From positions 62,001 to 126,000 of the forward strand of contig VCJN01001422.1 of assembly GCA_006384855.1 (NCBI GenBank): 64,000 nt of DNA, in the 5' to 3' direction. Shown here one piece after another: positions 24,336 through 34,740 of this stretch (positions are counted from its first letter, which is position 1; each line of letters begins with the position of its first letter). Source of the DNA: Tetraselmis striata. Taxonomy: Eukaryota > Chlorophyta > Chlorodendrophyceae > Chlorodendrales > Chlorodendraceae. The position numbers and the translations under genes are program-made. The notes beneath the pieces are model-generated. The model worked only from the letters and a program-made list of their open reading frames with translations, was not told where the DNA came from and ran no database searches.

Positions 24336-25829
24336 TGTAATATGGCACCAAACACCAATTCCGATGGACCGTCACTCGCGCCGATAACATCATTGAGGAC
24401 AGTGAGGACTCTATCCATGACTCTCCAGGAAATGCTTACCTCATGCGCTCGTCACTGAACGCCGTCGGGTGACTTCACCACGTTGAGGCACGTCATCATA
24501 TATACAATGGAGCCCATCGACCGGCATGTGAGGCGACGCTAGCGGCGACGCGCACAACGCCAACGCCGGCGAGTGCATGCAACGCCGTGCACGTCGGTGT
24601 GGCAATAACACAAACGCCATGGACCAACTCTCAGCGTGGGAAGCCTGCCAACAACAGGAGAGTGGCGTTGAGACCAGCATTGCCGACGTAGCTGAGATCC
24701 AAGACCTTCGCCGAGACAGCTCAGCTTTCAACACGACGCAGACAATTCACCATGTTGGTCTTTGCAGTGGCACAACATTCGCTATTCTGGATGAGACGTG
24801 CTCATTGGGTCACGTCTTCCACATATCGTGACGTTGGTTGAAAACGATCGTGTGATTGTTGCAGCCGCCATATTGCAGCTACATACCCATCCATAACGAA
24901 AATGGCCAAACAGCTTACCGATGACAGTAGTGGATGGCGCCTTCGACCGCCTTCCATCACATGATGTGAATCAACTCGCTGCTATTCACTTCCAATCATT
25001 GCCAATACTTGATCCCCTCGGCAACCACCCAATGTGTCAGCCATTCACAGTCGCGGGCCTCGGACTCGGCCTGCGAGACGATCATGCTCATGTATTCTAT
25101 GCGACTTGCCGACTGATCGATGAACTTCGTTGCCACTAACCCAATGGTTTCAACTAGGTGATCGAGAACGTTTTTGGTTATGCTGCTCGCTGCCCCCAGA
25201 TTCGCTGCCCTCGGGCGGCAACCATGTTGGCGCGTGCGAACGAGCTCGGTTCCACATCCCTCGCGATACCCTCTTTTGGACAAACATCCATAGTCTGCAT
25301 GACATGCAAGCATACTATCACCGTTGTGTCGGATCGCCCTTCCCAGCATTCACATCTTTCATGGCAAATGGGTGTTCAACACTGGCGCGATATCGCACAC
25401 GTCAACTTGCTTTGCAGACTTCTAGGCAGCGGAAGACTATCGTATCATTCCCGTGCGTTGGATCAGTGGCCTTGGTGCATTCGCGATGGGCGTGGGATCG
25501 ATTTACCTCAGCATGGAGATCGACTGACAATGGACAGTATGTGACATATGAGAACTGCAATTGTAAGCACGTCCAAGACTTGGTATTCAAATCCAGCGGG
25601 CACGTCCTCCGCATGTTGTTCAGTGCTCGAGCATCCCAGCCCAACTCAGACCTCGCGATTCTGATGACATTTGACCACAACATCACGAAACCGTCATATC
25701 GAGTTAGCGTCCCGTTTCATGCCGAGGAGCAACTATTTGTTTTGAACACAACCGTTGCTACCTCATCGTCCACGCACGTCCTCCGCTGAGGCCTCCAGTC
25801 TGGTTGCCCCTCTGGCATCGCGATCCGCC
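24336..25829. other. Region upstream of copia remnant, possibly decayed gag/protease
   Basis: Carries interrupted ORFs, the longest at 25130-25789, with no motif clear enough to call. The gag_pre-integrase sequence begins directly downstream, so in a copia element this stretch would hold gag and protease. No zinc knuckle or DSGA protease motif could be read. Confidence 0.35.
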
Positions 25830-26373
25830 AAGCAGAACGCGAAACTGTCGTGGCACGCTCGGCTTATCCACATTCACGAGTAGCGTGCCATGGATGCGGC
25901 ACTGACACAACGCAAGACTCCTCAACTCCTCCTTCGCATTCGCATGCCATTCTGCGAAGCATGTGCGGTGGTGAAGTCAACTAACCACACCACCGATGCC
26001 TCGGCGCTGCCACGACAGGTCGACCGTACCGTTCTCCCTTGTCGGATGGGATTTCTTGGAGACCAGAACCCCCCTCCCTTTAAGGTTGTATCTATTGCTG
26101 CGGTAGGTGCCTTCGACTACGCGTCCTCCTTTGCGCTTCCGCTCGGTGGCAGTCACGTGCCTTCGTGCCTTCAAGACACTGGTTGTCAACCTTGGCTTCA
26201 CCGTGCATGCCATGGAAAGGTAATGGCGTACCATCATCACATGGGCCCGCGGCATGCTCACGCACCTCGTGAGTCGCGGTGCCAGACACAAACTGCAAAT
26301 TGCCAGACACCATTCGACATGATGATGGTCGCCGTTCACATCCACAATCGCACAATGCGTCGTGGCGTTGCTA

Positions 26374-26393
26374 CCCCCCCCCCCCCCCCCCCC
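26374..26393. repeat. C20 homopolymer inside copia integrase remnant
   Basis: A C run in what was integrase coding sequence, so it arose or expanded after the element inserted or decayed. Confidence 0.85.
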
Positions 26394-27979
26394 ACCCGGT
26401 GAAATATCAATGGAGGTGAACCTGATCTGTCCTACCTCCGGGTGTTTGGCTGCCCAGCCTACGTACACACCCCCCGGGAGAATTGTCGCAAGCTCGCACC
26501 CTCGGCTGGGAGGGGCATTTTCGATCGGCACTCACCGGACTCGCCTGCGTGGTTGGCCTTCATGCAAAACACCCGCACTGTCATCGCCAGCCGCTCCGTA
26601 TCCTTCGATGAAACTCCACATGGCCCACAGCCTTCGCTTGATGGGCCGGATGAGTGGCATGCTGCCATTCCAGAGAAGATGAACCCACCATCATCTTAAG
26701 GAGGGGCATCTCCACCGAAGCAGCTATCTCCGTCAGGAGGGCATCAACCTCTCGCTGCACCGTGTGCGCATCAACTCAGCCACTAGAATCAGTGCCCTCT
26801 AAGAGGGGCTCGGCACGTAGCTGCAACCGTGTCCACATCGACATCGACATCGACATCGACAGCGACAACGACGGTGACTACAACAACACCCCCCGACGAC
26901 GCCCCATACAACAAATCCAGTACCGGACCCATCCTTGCGACCGCGGTACGCCGTGAAGCTACCTCAGCTCCCTCAGTCACTTCCCCTCCTCCGATGGCTC
27001 CTGCCCAGCCTCCAATGATTACGCCATTGCCACCCAAACCGATCGCGCCCAATCATTCAGATCGCGGGCGCAATTCTACAGCACACGCTGCACCGCTAGC
27101 ACCAGCTCCAACGCCAGCTCCAACGCCAGCACCAATCTTATCCTCCAGCCCAATACCCGCAACCGTGAATCAAACGCACCAAGACGCTCGAGGAGTACGT
27201 ACTCGCCATCGCAGAGTTTTCAACCCGGACCTTAGCAAGTGGGAGACCCAGTCATATGCGGCAACAATTGTTGGCCCCTCCCCTGAGACGGATGAGCTCG
27301 TCCCTCATCTACTGTCTGTCTGACCGCAATAACATTGACCATGCAAACCGGGCATTCATACCTACCGAGGCGTCGGGCGACCCCATTACCTTCAAGGAAG
27401 CAATCAATGGTCCCAAGGCAGCGGAGTGGATGGGCTACATGAGATAGGAGCAGTACCCATCGCTTGTCGCTCGTGGGACATGGGCACTTTGTGCCCAAAC
27501 CTGGTGGTTGCCGCAAGATTGTGATATCCAAATGGGTCTAGCGAGAGTAATACAGGGTCTGTGCCAAGGTGTACACCCAAGTACAGGGACTCGACTTCAC
27601 GGAGACCTACGCCTTGCGGTGATGTTCACGACGCACAATCCATCTCATCTTCTCCATCGTCGCTTCTTATCTTGAAATGCAAATGGAACAAACAGACGTC
27701 GATGGCGCTTTCATGTATGCCGACCTAGACGAACACATTTACGTGCATGAAACAACCGAAGGGCTTCATAGCGGTAGAGTACGGCCCAGATGGAAATACC
27801 CTCGTCTGTCGTCTGCGCAAGGCTGTGTACGTATGGACTGAAGCAGACGCCACACAACTAGCACCGTGTTCTCCAAGACTTCATGATGACACAACACTAA
27901 CTGTAGACAACTACTTCGGACAGATAGACCCCGGATCCTACGTCTATCGTAGTAGTGACGTGACCATCGTGGCAATCAA

Positions 27980-27980
27980 C

Positions 27981-28024
<44 letters not shown>
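27980..28024. repeat. (TA)n microsatellite adjoining the RT YVDD codons
   Basis: Pure TA alternation runs directly into the codons for Tyr-Val-Asp-Asp of the copia RT remnant. Confidence 0.9.
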
Positions 28025-28027
<3 letters not shown>

Positions 28028-28159
28028 ACGACATTCTGATCGTGAGTAACGCATGGCTCCCTCCGCGTCGTCTTCGGCACGACCTGCCCCCGCGTCTAGG
28101 AACTCTCCCAATTTCTTAGCAACGTTGTTTGCGGACCACTGCGACAAGGTGCGGGCACC

Positions 28160-28590
28160 TTCAAAACGCACTCGCTGGCATGCCTTGCTGGAAGTGCACC
28201 CCGCGGTGCACCGCCGCAGTCTCGAGCGCCTCGCTGATCTCCTCAAGCTTGCGCTTGACGAGCGCAAGATGGCGGCGCGTGTTCTCCAATGTAGCCTCTT
28301 TACGCTAGCTGCTTGTCCTTGTCATGTACCGCCCGAGCTAGCTGCTCATCGCGCTGCACTGCCTCGCCCTTACGGAGCTGCTTCACCTCAGCCTGCAGCT
28401 CGACCAGCTGTTGCTCAACGCTCCGGCGTGCGAGCTGTTGCTTCTGTGCTTTTGATTGGGCGGCCGCCAGCTGCGACTCCAACGAGGGGACCGCGATAAT
28501 AATTAATTGGTCATGGGGCGGGGCGGCATCGCCGACAAGACGGCCGTAGAGAGCTAGTCCGACATTGTGGCGGCAGTCCAAGACTTGGAC
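28160..28590 (-). pseudogene. Possible coiled-coil gene fragment
   Basis: On the minus strand one frame reads as a coiled coil (SLESQLAAAQSKAQKQQLA, VELQAEVKQLRKGEAVQRDE), ending in KDKQLA and a stop near 28300. A second frame continues with heptad-like sequence (ATLENTRRHLALVKRKLEE, ISEALETAAVHRG) to a stop near 28155. The split suggests a frameshifted fragment or two exons. No family was recognised; similarity to the coiled-coil gene at the left edge was not tested. Confidence 0.4.
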
Positions 28591-28599
28591 TGCTCGCTA

Positions 28600-31527
28600 G
28601 GGGTGACCGCCCAGAAATTTGTTTCGGCCAAGGCAACAGGGGCCAGGGGGCAGACTGTACGTGGTCGATGAAGTGGTGCAGGAGACTCGCAATGCATGAG
28701 TGCTCCGACACTGAAGGAGCAGTACGCACAGATCGTCGGCGGCGTGCGGGCGAGCAACGGAGCGCCGTGCCCCACGCGCAGTCCCGACGAAGCGCCCATG
28801 CGCGCCGTGTTCGGGGCCTCGTCCTTGCTGCGGCGGGTCGAGGCCGTCGACAACAATAGCTTGTGCATTAGTTACTCGCGTTTTGCGGGCGACGGGCGGA
28901 CGGGATGTTGCCTCATGCCGCGCCCGCGGGCGATTCGGTACCCAAGACAACACCGCCGCGGTCAAACCCTGTAACTATACGAGTGCCCCCCCCCCCCCCC
29001 CCCCCCCCCCCTTCGCGCCACGGGCCTCTTGCCCGTCTCTTGGAATGACCGACGACCGACCTGGTGGCCAACTCGTTGTGTGGGTGGGCCATGTGGCAGG
29101 GATGATGGCATGGCACCGCCACCTCCGGCTGTGCCTGATGCCTTTTGTATTGTCCGTTGTATATATTATTCGGAATCCGAACTACGGTACGGGTTACCGC
29201 GGGAAGCGATGTGTATCACTTGCGCGATAATAACGGTCGACCTCGTACCTAAACCGATTAGCACTACATACGATACCGTGACGATTTAAGGCCGGAAAAA
29301 TGTAGTGCCGGGATAATTGCGAGAGTGATAATCATCACCACAGTTCATAACAGGTGTTGACATTGGCGAGTACCCGGGCGGTACCCGTCCGTATCCGGAT
29401 ATGCCAAACATGGTACGGTGTGATCATTTTTGATGATACAGATTTTGATGATGCGAGACAGCATGCGCGTCAAATTGGCTCTTCTGGTAGTCGCACGGTG
29501 ACGGGACGAGTTGCGAAAAACAAATTATTTAGGATTGTGATATTTACACCGTGGCAGTACCCGTAACTCCACTGTGATGAATGTATGGGGACGATGACAA
29601 TAATAGTACTTGGCGCTCACCGGAGTATTCCGGGGTGCATTAGCGCTGTATTGTGAACCATGTTCATGCTGGTACGCGTACGCTGGGGTATCAGCGAGTG
29701 GTGCAAATTACAATAACTTTTTTGTAATTTAGAGGTGATGTTGGCGTGGGATCTTGCAAAATTGTGACGGTATGTATCCAGGTATCCGCGCACTAAATAT
29801 GAAATAGACCGAAAACTTTCCTTTTTAGTGGAATCGAGTTTTCCGTTGAAGGCCCGATTCTCGCCGCGGGCTCTCAAATAATCAGACTTCTTATTTCGCC
29901 GTCGTCATGCCCATTGTCCGGGCGCCCGGCCCGGGCGCCGGGGGGGGGGGGGGGGGGGGGGGGGCAGCACGTACCTGTGCGCGCACCGGTACTACGGTCG
30001 AGCGAGCGGGGCAATGGTTTGACCGGCTGGACCCCCCCCCCCCCCCCCCCCCCCCCGCCCCCACCCCCCCTCGGTCCCACCGCCGAACAATTGGGAATGT
30101 TTCCCTACGGTATCTGGTCGCTATTTCAGTTTTGGCGCGCACACCACAATTTTGCAAGACGCCACGCCGATAGCGACTATCACCAGAAAATGCGAAAACC
30201 CTATTTTATTCATGTATGATATTGAATTAGGCCGGTTTTAGTACTCCAATTTCCGGAGACATAGGGGGGGCTTCACTTTGTAAGTGGCCTCAACTCTATG
30301 TTCACGTACCTAAGCAGTACTCGGCGGCTGGGAGCGGTGCATGAGCGGGTGGGGGCTCAGCCCCGCACCGCCGCCACGGCCGTCAATATCCAGGCCAAGC
30401 ATATCCTTGCTTGGACGGCGCTTCCGCGCTTGGCCAGGCTTGACAGAGGACTCATACTAGATGAGGTGTTACATATACGGTCTACCCCATTGTTTTGCCT
30501 TTATGCACAACATGTGAGCGTGCCAACTATCAGCATGTGCTTGTGAGAGGCGCCAAGGCCAAATAATGTGCTGAGAAGATGCGAGAACTTGATTGGTAGG
30601 CATGATTGCGCAGCATGCGGGTATAGCAGCGCGGTGAGAGCAACAACATATAGCAGAGGCATACAACAACTTAGCGGCATCATGGCACTAAATGGAGGGG
30701 TAGATAGGGCCACCGTGTGGTTGGGTTGCCATGATGTTGACTGTAACATGGTGATGGTTACAAAAAGTGCCCCACCCCCTCTCCATTTTATGCTTGTGTA
30801 TGATGAAAGGGAACAACCTTCAGTATGCACAGAGCCATGCATTGAAACCATAAAAAAAGTCATGCCAGTGGAAGTTATTGTGCAACTTTGGGCATGTTCT
30901 ACTAAGTACTGTGAGATCAACATAAATAGAGGAGGGGCTGAAACAGAGGGGGGTTCTAAAACATAAAATTAAATCGGACCCGCCTTAGGAGGTATTGTTG
31001 TTCAGGCGGTGCCCGCGTACCGCGCCCGTACGACATCGGTACGACCGGTAGTATAACGGTAGTACTGGTACCTGTGTGTACACTGATCACTCCCGATCTT
31101 GCTCACTACGGATGTGGATTTGTTACTAGCCCCTACTAGCCTCTTTGTAATTCAAGCCAGTCGCATCTTCTTATGAAGCGGCTGCTGATGATCTTTTGGT
31201 ACGGCTTTTAGCGGTGGATTTTTCATTACTGGCCCTTCTGTAGATCACATGTAGCGACTAATCCCTAGATTACCAACGCATCACCAGATTCAACATTACA
31301 TTCGCGACTGCTCGTTACATATATGTAAGTTACCAGCACACCGTGTACCCTGGGTACCCCTGTCATTTTCATACCCTGTCATTTTCATATCCGCCACCCT
31401 GAGGCTACTCTGAGAGTCACCCTCGCCCGCCGTCCACCCGGTTCCGCCTTCCAACCTGAGGGCGCCTTCCACAGACAGGGAACCCTCTCAGCCTGTCTTC
31501 TCTTGTAGCTAGCCAGCTGCGGCTAAG
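28600..31527. other. Repeat-rich intergenic DNA, no confident gene
   Basis: Contains a C26 run (28986-29011), the G25/C25 pair (29940-30056), and ORFs at 28696-28974 and 30568-30966 that have no recognisable domain. Confidence 0.5.
29940..30056. repeat. G25 and C25 homopolymers forming an inverted repeat
   Basis: G run 29940-29964 (25 bases) and C run 30032-30056 (25 bases), 67 bases apart. One strand could fold into a 25-bp G:C stem. Further C-rich sequence follows the C run. Confidence 0.85.
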
Positions 31528-33915
31528 ATGGGAACAGCGAAGGGGCGTGATAGCCCTTCCTTGAGCGGCCTGTCACAACGCCTCACGCGCATCTCGTCCG
31601 CCGTCTTGTCCCGCCCCACCACCGAGCGCCCGGACCTCGCACCGCTGCATCGCGCACCAAAACTGCGTTCGGCGCGCGTGATGCGTATGTGGTTGCCACT
31701 CTTTGTGGGCTTCACCTTCGCGGCCATTGTCTTCTACTACCGCATGTAAGCGCCCGCGCTTGCCATGCTCGTTCGCTCCCTGCTTTTTCCGCCCGAACCC
31801 CAGCCGGGGCTCACTGGCCACCTGCTATCAAAATACGCGATCTTCACGCACGCTGGGACGCGAGCGTGTTGTTGAGCAGTGCGCACGATTGTGCGCTGTA
31901 CGACTAGAGGTCGCTACACCGTAGCGGGATTTAGCCGGAGTTACGCTGCGTGGATTACATTCCGCTCTGGGCAAGTTCACTCTTCCGAGGTGTTTGAATA
32001 CTCTGAATTTTGACTCTAATAATAATGTATATATAATTATATACTGTACACAATATATATATAGCGACCATGAATCTGTGACCTGACTGGCTAAACCATG
32101 AGGCAGCTTGCAGCACATAGATATGACATGGTCGCATGACAGGGTAGTATGGATATTGTTGAAGGTAGGGATGATGGTGACGGCCCTTGGTGCATACTGA
32201 GGGGCCAAGCCCCCCTCCCTTACACGCAGCTGCCTCCTCCAGTATTATCTCGCTGCCTATCTGAATATACATTGTGCATTGGCAGGGAGTTCCAGCGGGC
32301 TCTGATGCCGGGTCCTAGTCGACTGTTTGGCAACATGGCCGCCGAGGCAACGCCGGAGCCGACGGCGACGCCTGAACCAACCGCCAGCACGCCAGATGCG
32401 GTTCCGGAATTGACGGTCATTGAAGCTGTGACTGGCGCCCCTGCCCAACCGGAGCCGGAGCCGGAGCCACACGCAGAGCCGGAGCCGGAGCCACACGCAG
32501 AGCCGGAGCCACAAGCAGAGCCGGAGCCGGAGTCAGAGCCATTGCCTGAGCCCGAGTCGGAGCCGGAGCCTGCACCTGAGCCGGCCCCTACGCCAGCGCC
32601 AAGCGTGCAGCGGCGCAGCATGCCATGGACCGTAGAAGCCCCCACGATGGCGCCAATGCAGGAGCCCCAGCAATCAGCCGCAGCCGCAGGGCGGCAGCCA
32701 GTGACGGTCAACAAGCCCACGTTCGCAGCCGCCGCTCGCAAAAGCAGCTCTGCGGGAGGCTCCTCTGGGCTTGCTGGTGATTTACTGGACGGCACGGGTG
32801 AGCAACCCGAAGCTGAGCCCGCCTACTACGAGATCAACGATGCCATGAGCGCCTACCTGGCCAACGCAGGCATCATGTTCGGCCTAGTCTATGCCTTCAT
32901 CTTCGGGCGCTCCTACACCCGATTCGACAGCATGATGGACACCTTCTACGCCGAAGTGAGTGCCATCCACAAGCTGGTGCTGCTGGTGCAGACGGTGTCA
33001 GTGGAGCCGGAGGCCATCACCGCCATGCTGGAAAGCCTGGAGCACTACACCAGCCAGTGCCGCTATGAGATGACGACGGGCGTCATGTGCCACGAGAACG
33101 AGCAGGTGGAGGTGATGACCAAGCTGTATGCGATCGTGCCCGCGCTACAGCATGTGGTGCAGCGCAAGGACCACGACGACTCGCGCGCATATGCGGAGCT
33201 CAGCGGGGCCATTTCGGAGGTGATGCTGAGCACCATCGGGGAGCTCTGCAACCTGCGATACCAGCGCTGGAGCCAAAGCCAGAAGCACATCCCCGTTATC
33301 CTATGGGCGTTCATCACCCTGAGCTCCATGCTCATGTTCTGGGGCGTCATGATGATGCAGTCCGGCTGGGCCAATCTAGACATCACGCTGTGCGCGCTCA
33401 CCGTTGTCGGCATCTGCATCATGATCTACTGCCTGGCTGACGTTGACCAGACGCACACGGGGCTGATGCGCATCCCGGTGGATCGCCTCGACGAGCTAAA
33501 CTTCATGGGCAAGCCCCTCTTCACCTCCGGTGGAAACGTCAACGCACGGATGCTGGCGATCAACAGGGTTGCGCCCGCAATGCGGCTCTCCGCCGGGTGG
33601 ATGACCTCCGTCACAAGGAAAGGCTCCACGGAGCACCTCCCAACGGGCAGTGTGACAGACGATGAAGAGGCAGGGCCATTGCGCTGCCGGAAGGACTCAT
33701 TGGCTTGCGCGGTGGAGAAATTTGGTGAGCTTCTCGAGGCGAAGAGCACCAGGAAGAATTCCCTGGCTACGGCCGTAGAGAAGTTCTCGGTGCACCCCTT
33801 GACGGGCGATCCTGCAAGAGAGGCCGCCGGGTTCACGGAAGGCACATCACAGCCAGCCGCCACGCACAGCACGCTCATCACATCCCGTGCCACGCCGCAG
33901 GCCTGGGCCCCATAG
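31528..33915 (+). CDS. DUF4239-like multi-pass membrane protein with Pro-Glu-rich insert
   Basis: Exon 1 is 31528-31745 and exon 2 is 32286-33915. The intron has a strong GTAAGC donor and a GGCAG acceptor; the split codon AT|G restores Met and the frame, giving 615 residues. Four hydrophobic segments are visible: [17 protein letters not shown] (exon 1), [29 protein letters not shown] and [20 protein letters not shown], followed by ADVD. The helix pair plus cytosolic middle and the ILW.FI.LSS pattern fit DUF4239 (bestrophin-like, function unknown). Between TM1 and TM2 lies a Pro/Glu repeat (EPEPHAEP units). The C-terminal tail has a duplicated motif, [12 protein letters not shown] and [12 protein letters not shown]. 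Without the splice, exon 1 ends at a stop as a 73-residue single-TM protein, which is the main alternative. Confidence 0.75.
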
Positions 33916-34740
33916 CTTTTAGAGGACTACATCCTGATGTTCATACCAGAATTTCTCAGGTCGTGATATATTATTAACGAAGCTTCAACGTCGGTGTTGC
34001 TGAAATGGTTATATGCTCAGCATGTAGTTGCTACTGTAAAATGTGTCGAGCGCCGCTCATACCGGAACAACAAGATGCGGCCCAATGCTCTGGAACAATC
34101 GGGCACACTGGCACGGGCGCACAGCCGCCACTACGGGGTGATGCGCTGCATCTGTGAGTGCAATAAGTAAAGCCTTTTCTCACTGATGCCGCCATTTATG
34201 GAAAAGTATATTATTGTCGCGCGCGCAGCGATGTATATACATAATATGTATTTAAAAATCATATATGTATCATCAGCATATTATATATCGTATTTGTAGC
34301 ATCAGCACCACGACCCACATCATGCTTTCTTTCTATATCGTAGCATATCCGGTATATAACAGCCAGAGCTCTGCATTAATTATCGCGGCGACGCGCGCGC
34401 CCTGCGCGCTACACTGCTAAAAGTGGTACTTAAAAATCAACGACACATCAAGCCGTTGGCTTTTTCCTTCCCCAGTACTTTGCGTGCATTCTCTGGACGC
34501 TCTCCCTGTAACCAAAAAGACACATCAAGCCCCGCCTAAAAGCGGCATCCCGCATAATCGCTGTACTGCTACTGGTTTTGGTCGGCGGCGGCGTCGGCGG
34601 CCGACATCCGCTCATCCGCCAGCATACCGCCTCGCGTCTCTCACAGCTCCTCGCTCCTTCCTCCAGCCTGTGCCAAGCACTAATATCAGCTGGCACAAGT
34701 AGCAGCAGTCAAGCACCAGCAGCGCCTGCCGGGGCCGACA
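33916..34740. other. Intergenic region between membrane protein and helicase genes
   Basis: Presumed 3' UTR of the upstream gene, an AT-rich stretch at 34200-34340 with TATATA runs, then GC-rich leader sequence before the helicase ATG. No RNA gene or repeat unit was recognised. Confidence 0.5.

Larger units (their letters stand above)
25830..28060 (+). pseudogene. Ty1/copia pol remnant (gag_pre-integrase, integrase, reverse transcriptase)
   Basis: Pieces appear in copia order across several frames. Gag_pre-integrase: LSWHARLIHIHE, stop, then FCEACAVVKS (25840-25985). Integrase C-terminal part: LRVFGCPAYVHTPRENCRKL and GIFDRHSPDSPAW with SRSVSFDET (26430-26610). RT start: DPITFKEAINGPKAAEWMGY (27380-27445). 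Then weaker RT traces, and finally YVDDILIVSN (28015-28055) holding the catalytic Asp pair. Multiple stops, frameshifts, a C20 run (26374-26393) and a long (TA)n show the copy is dead. RNase H and the flanking LTRs were not identified nearby. Confidence 0.8.

Noticed and set aside
32220..32795. 191-residue minus-strand ORF rich in Gly-Ser
   Set aside because: Mirror image of the Pro-Glu repeat in the DUF4239-like gene.
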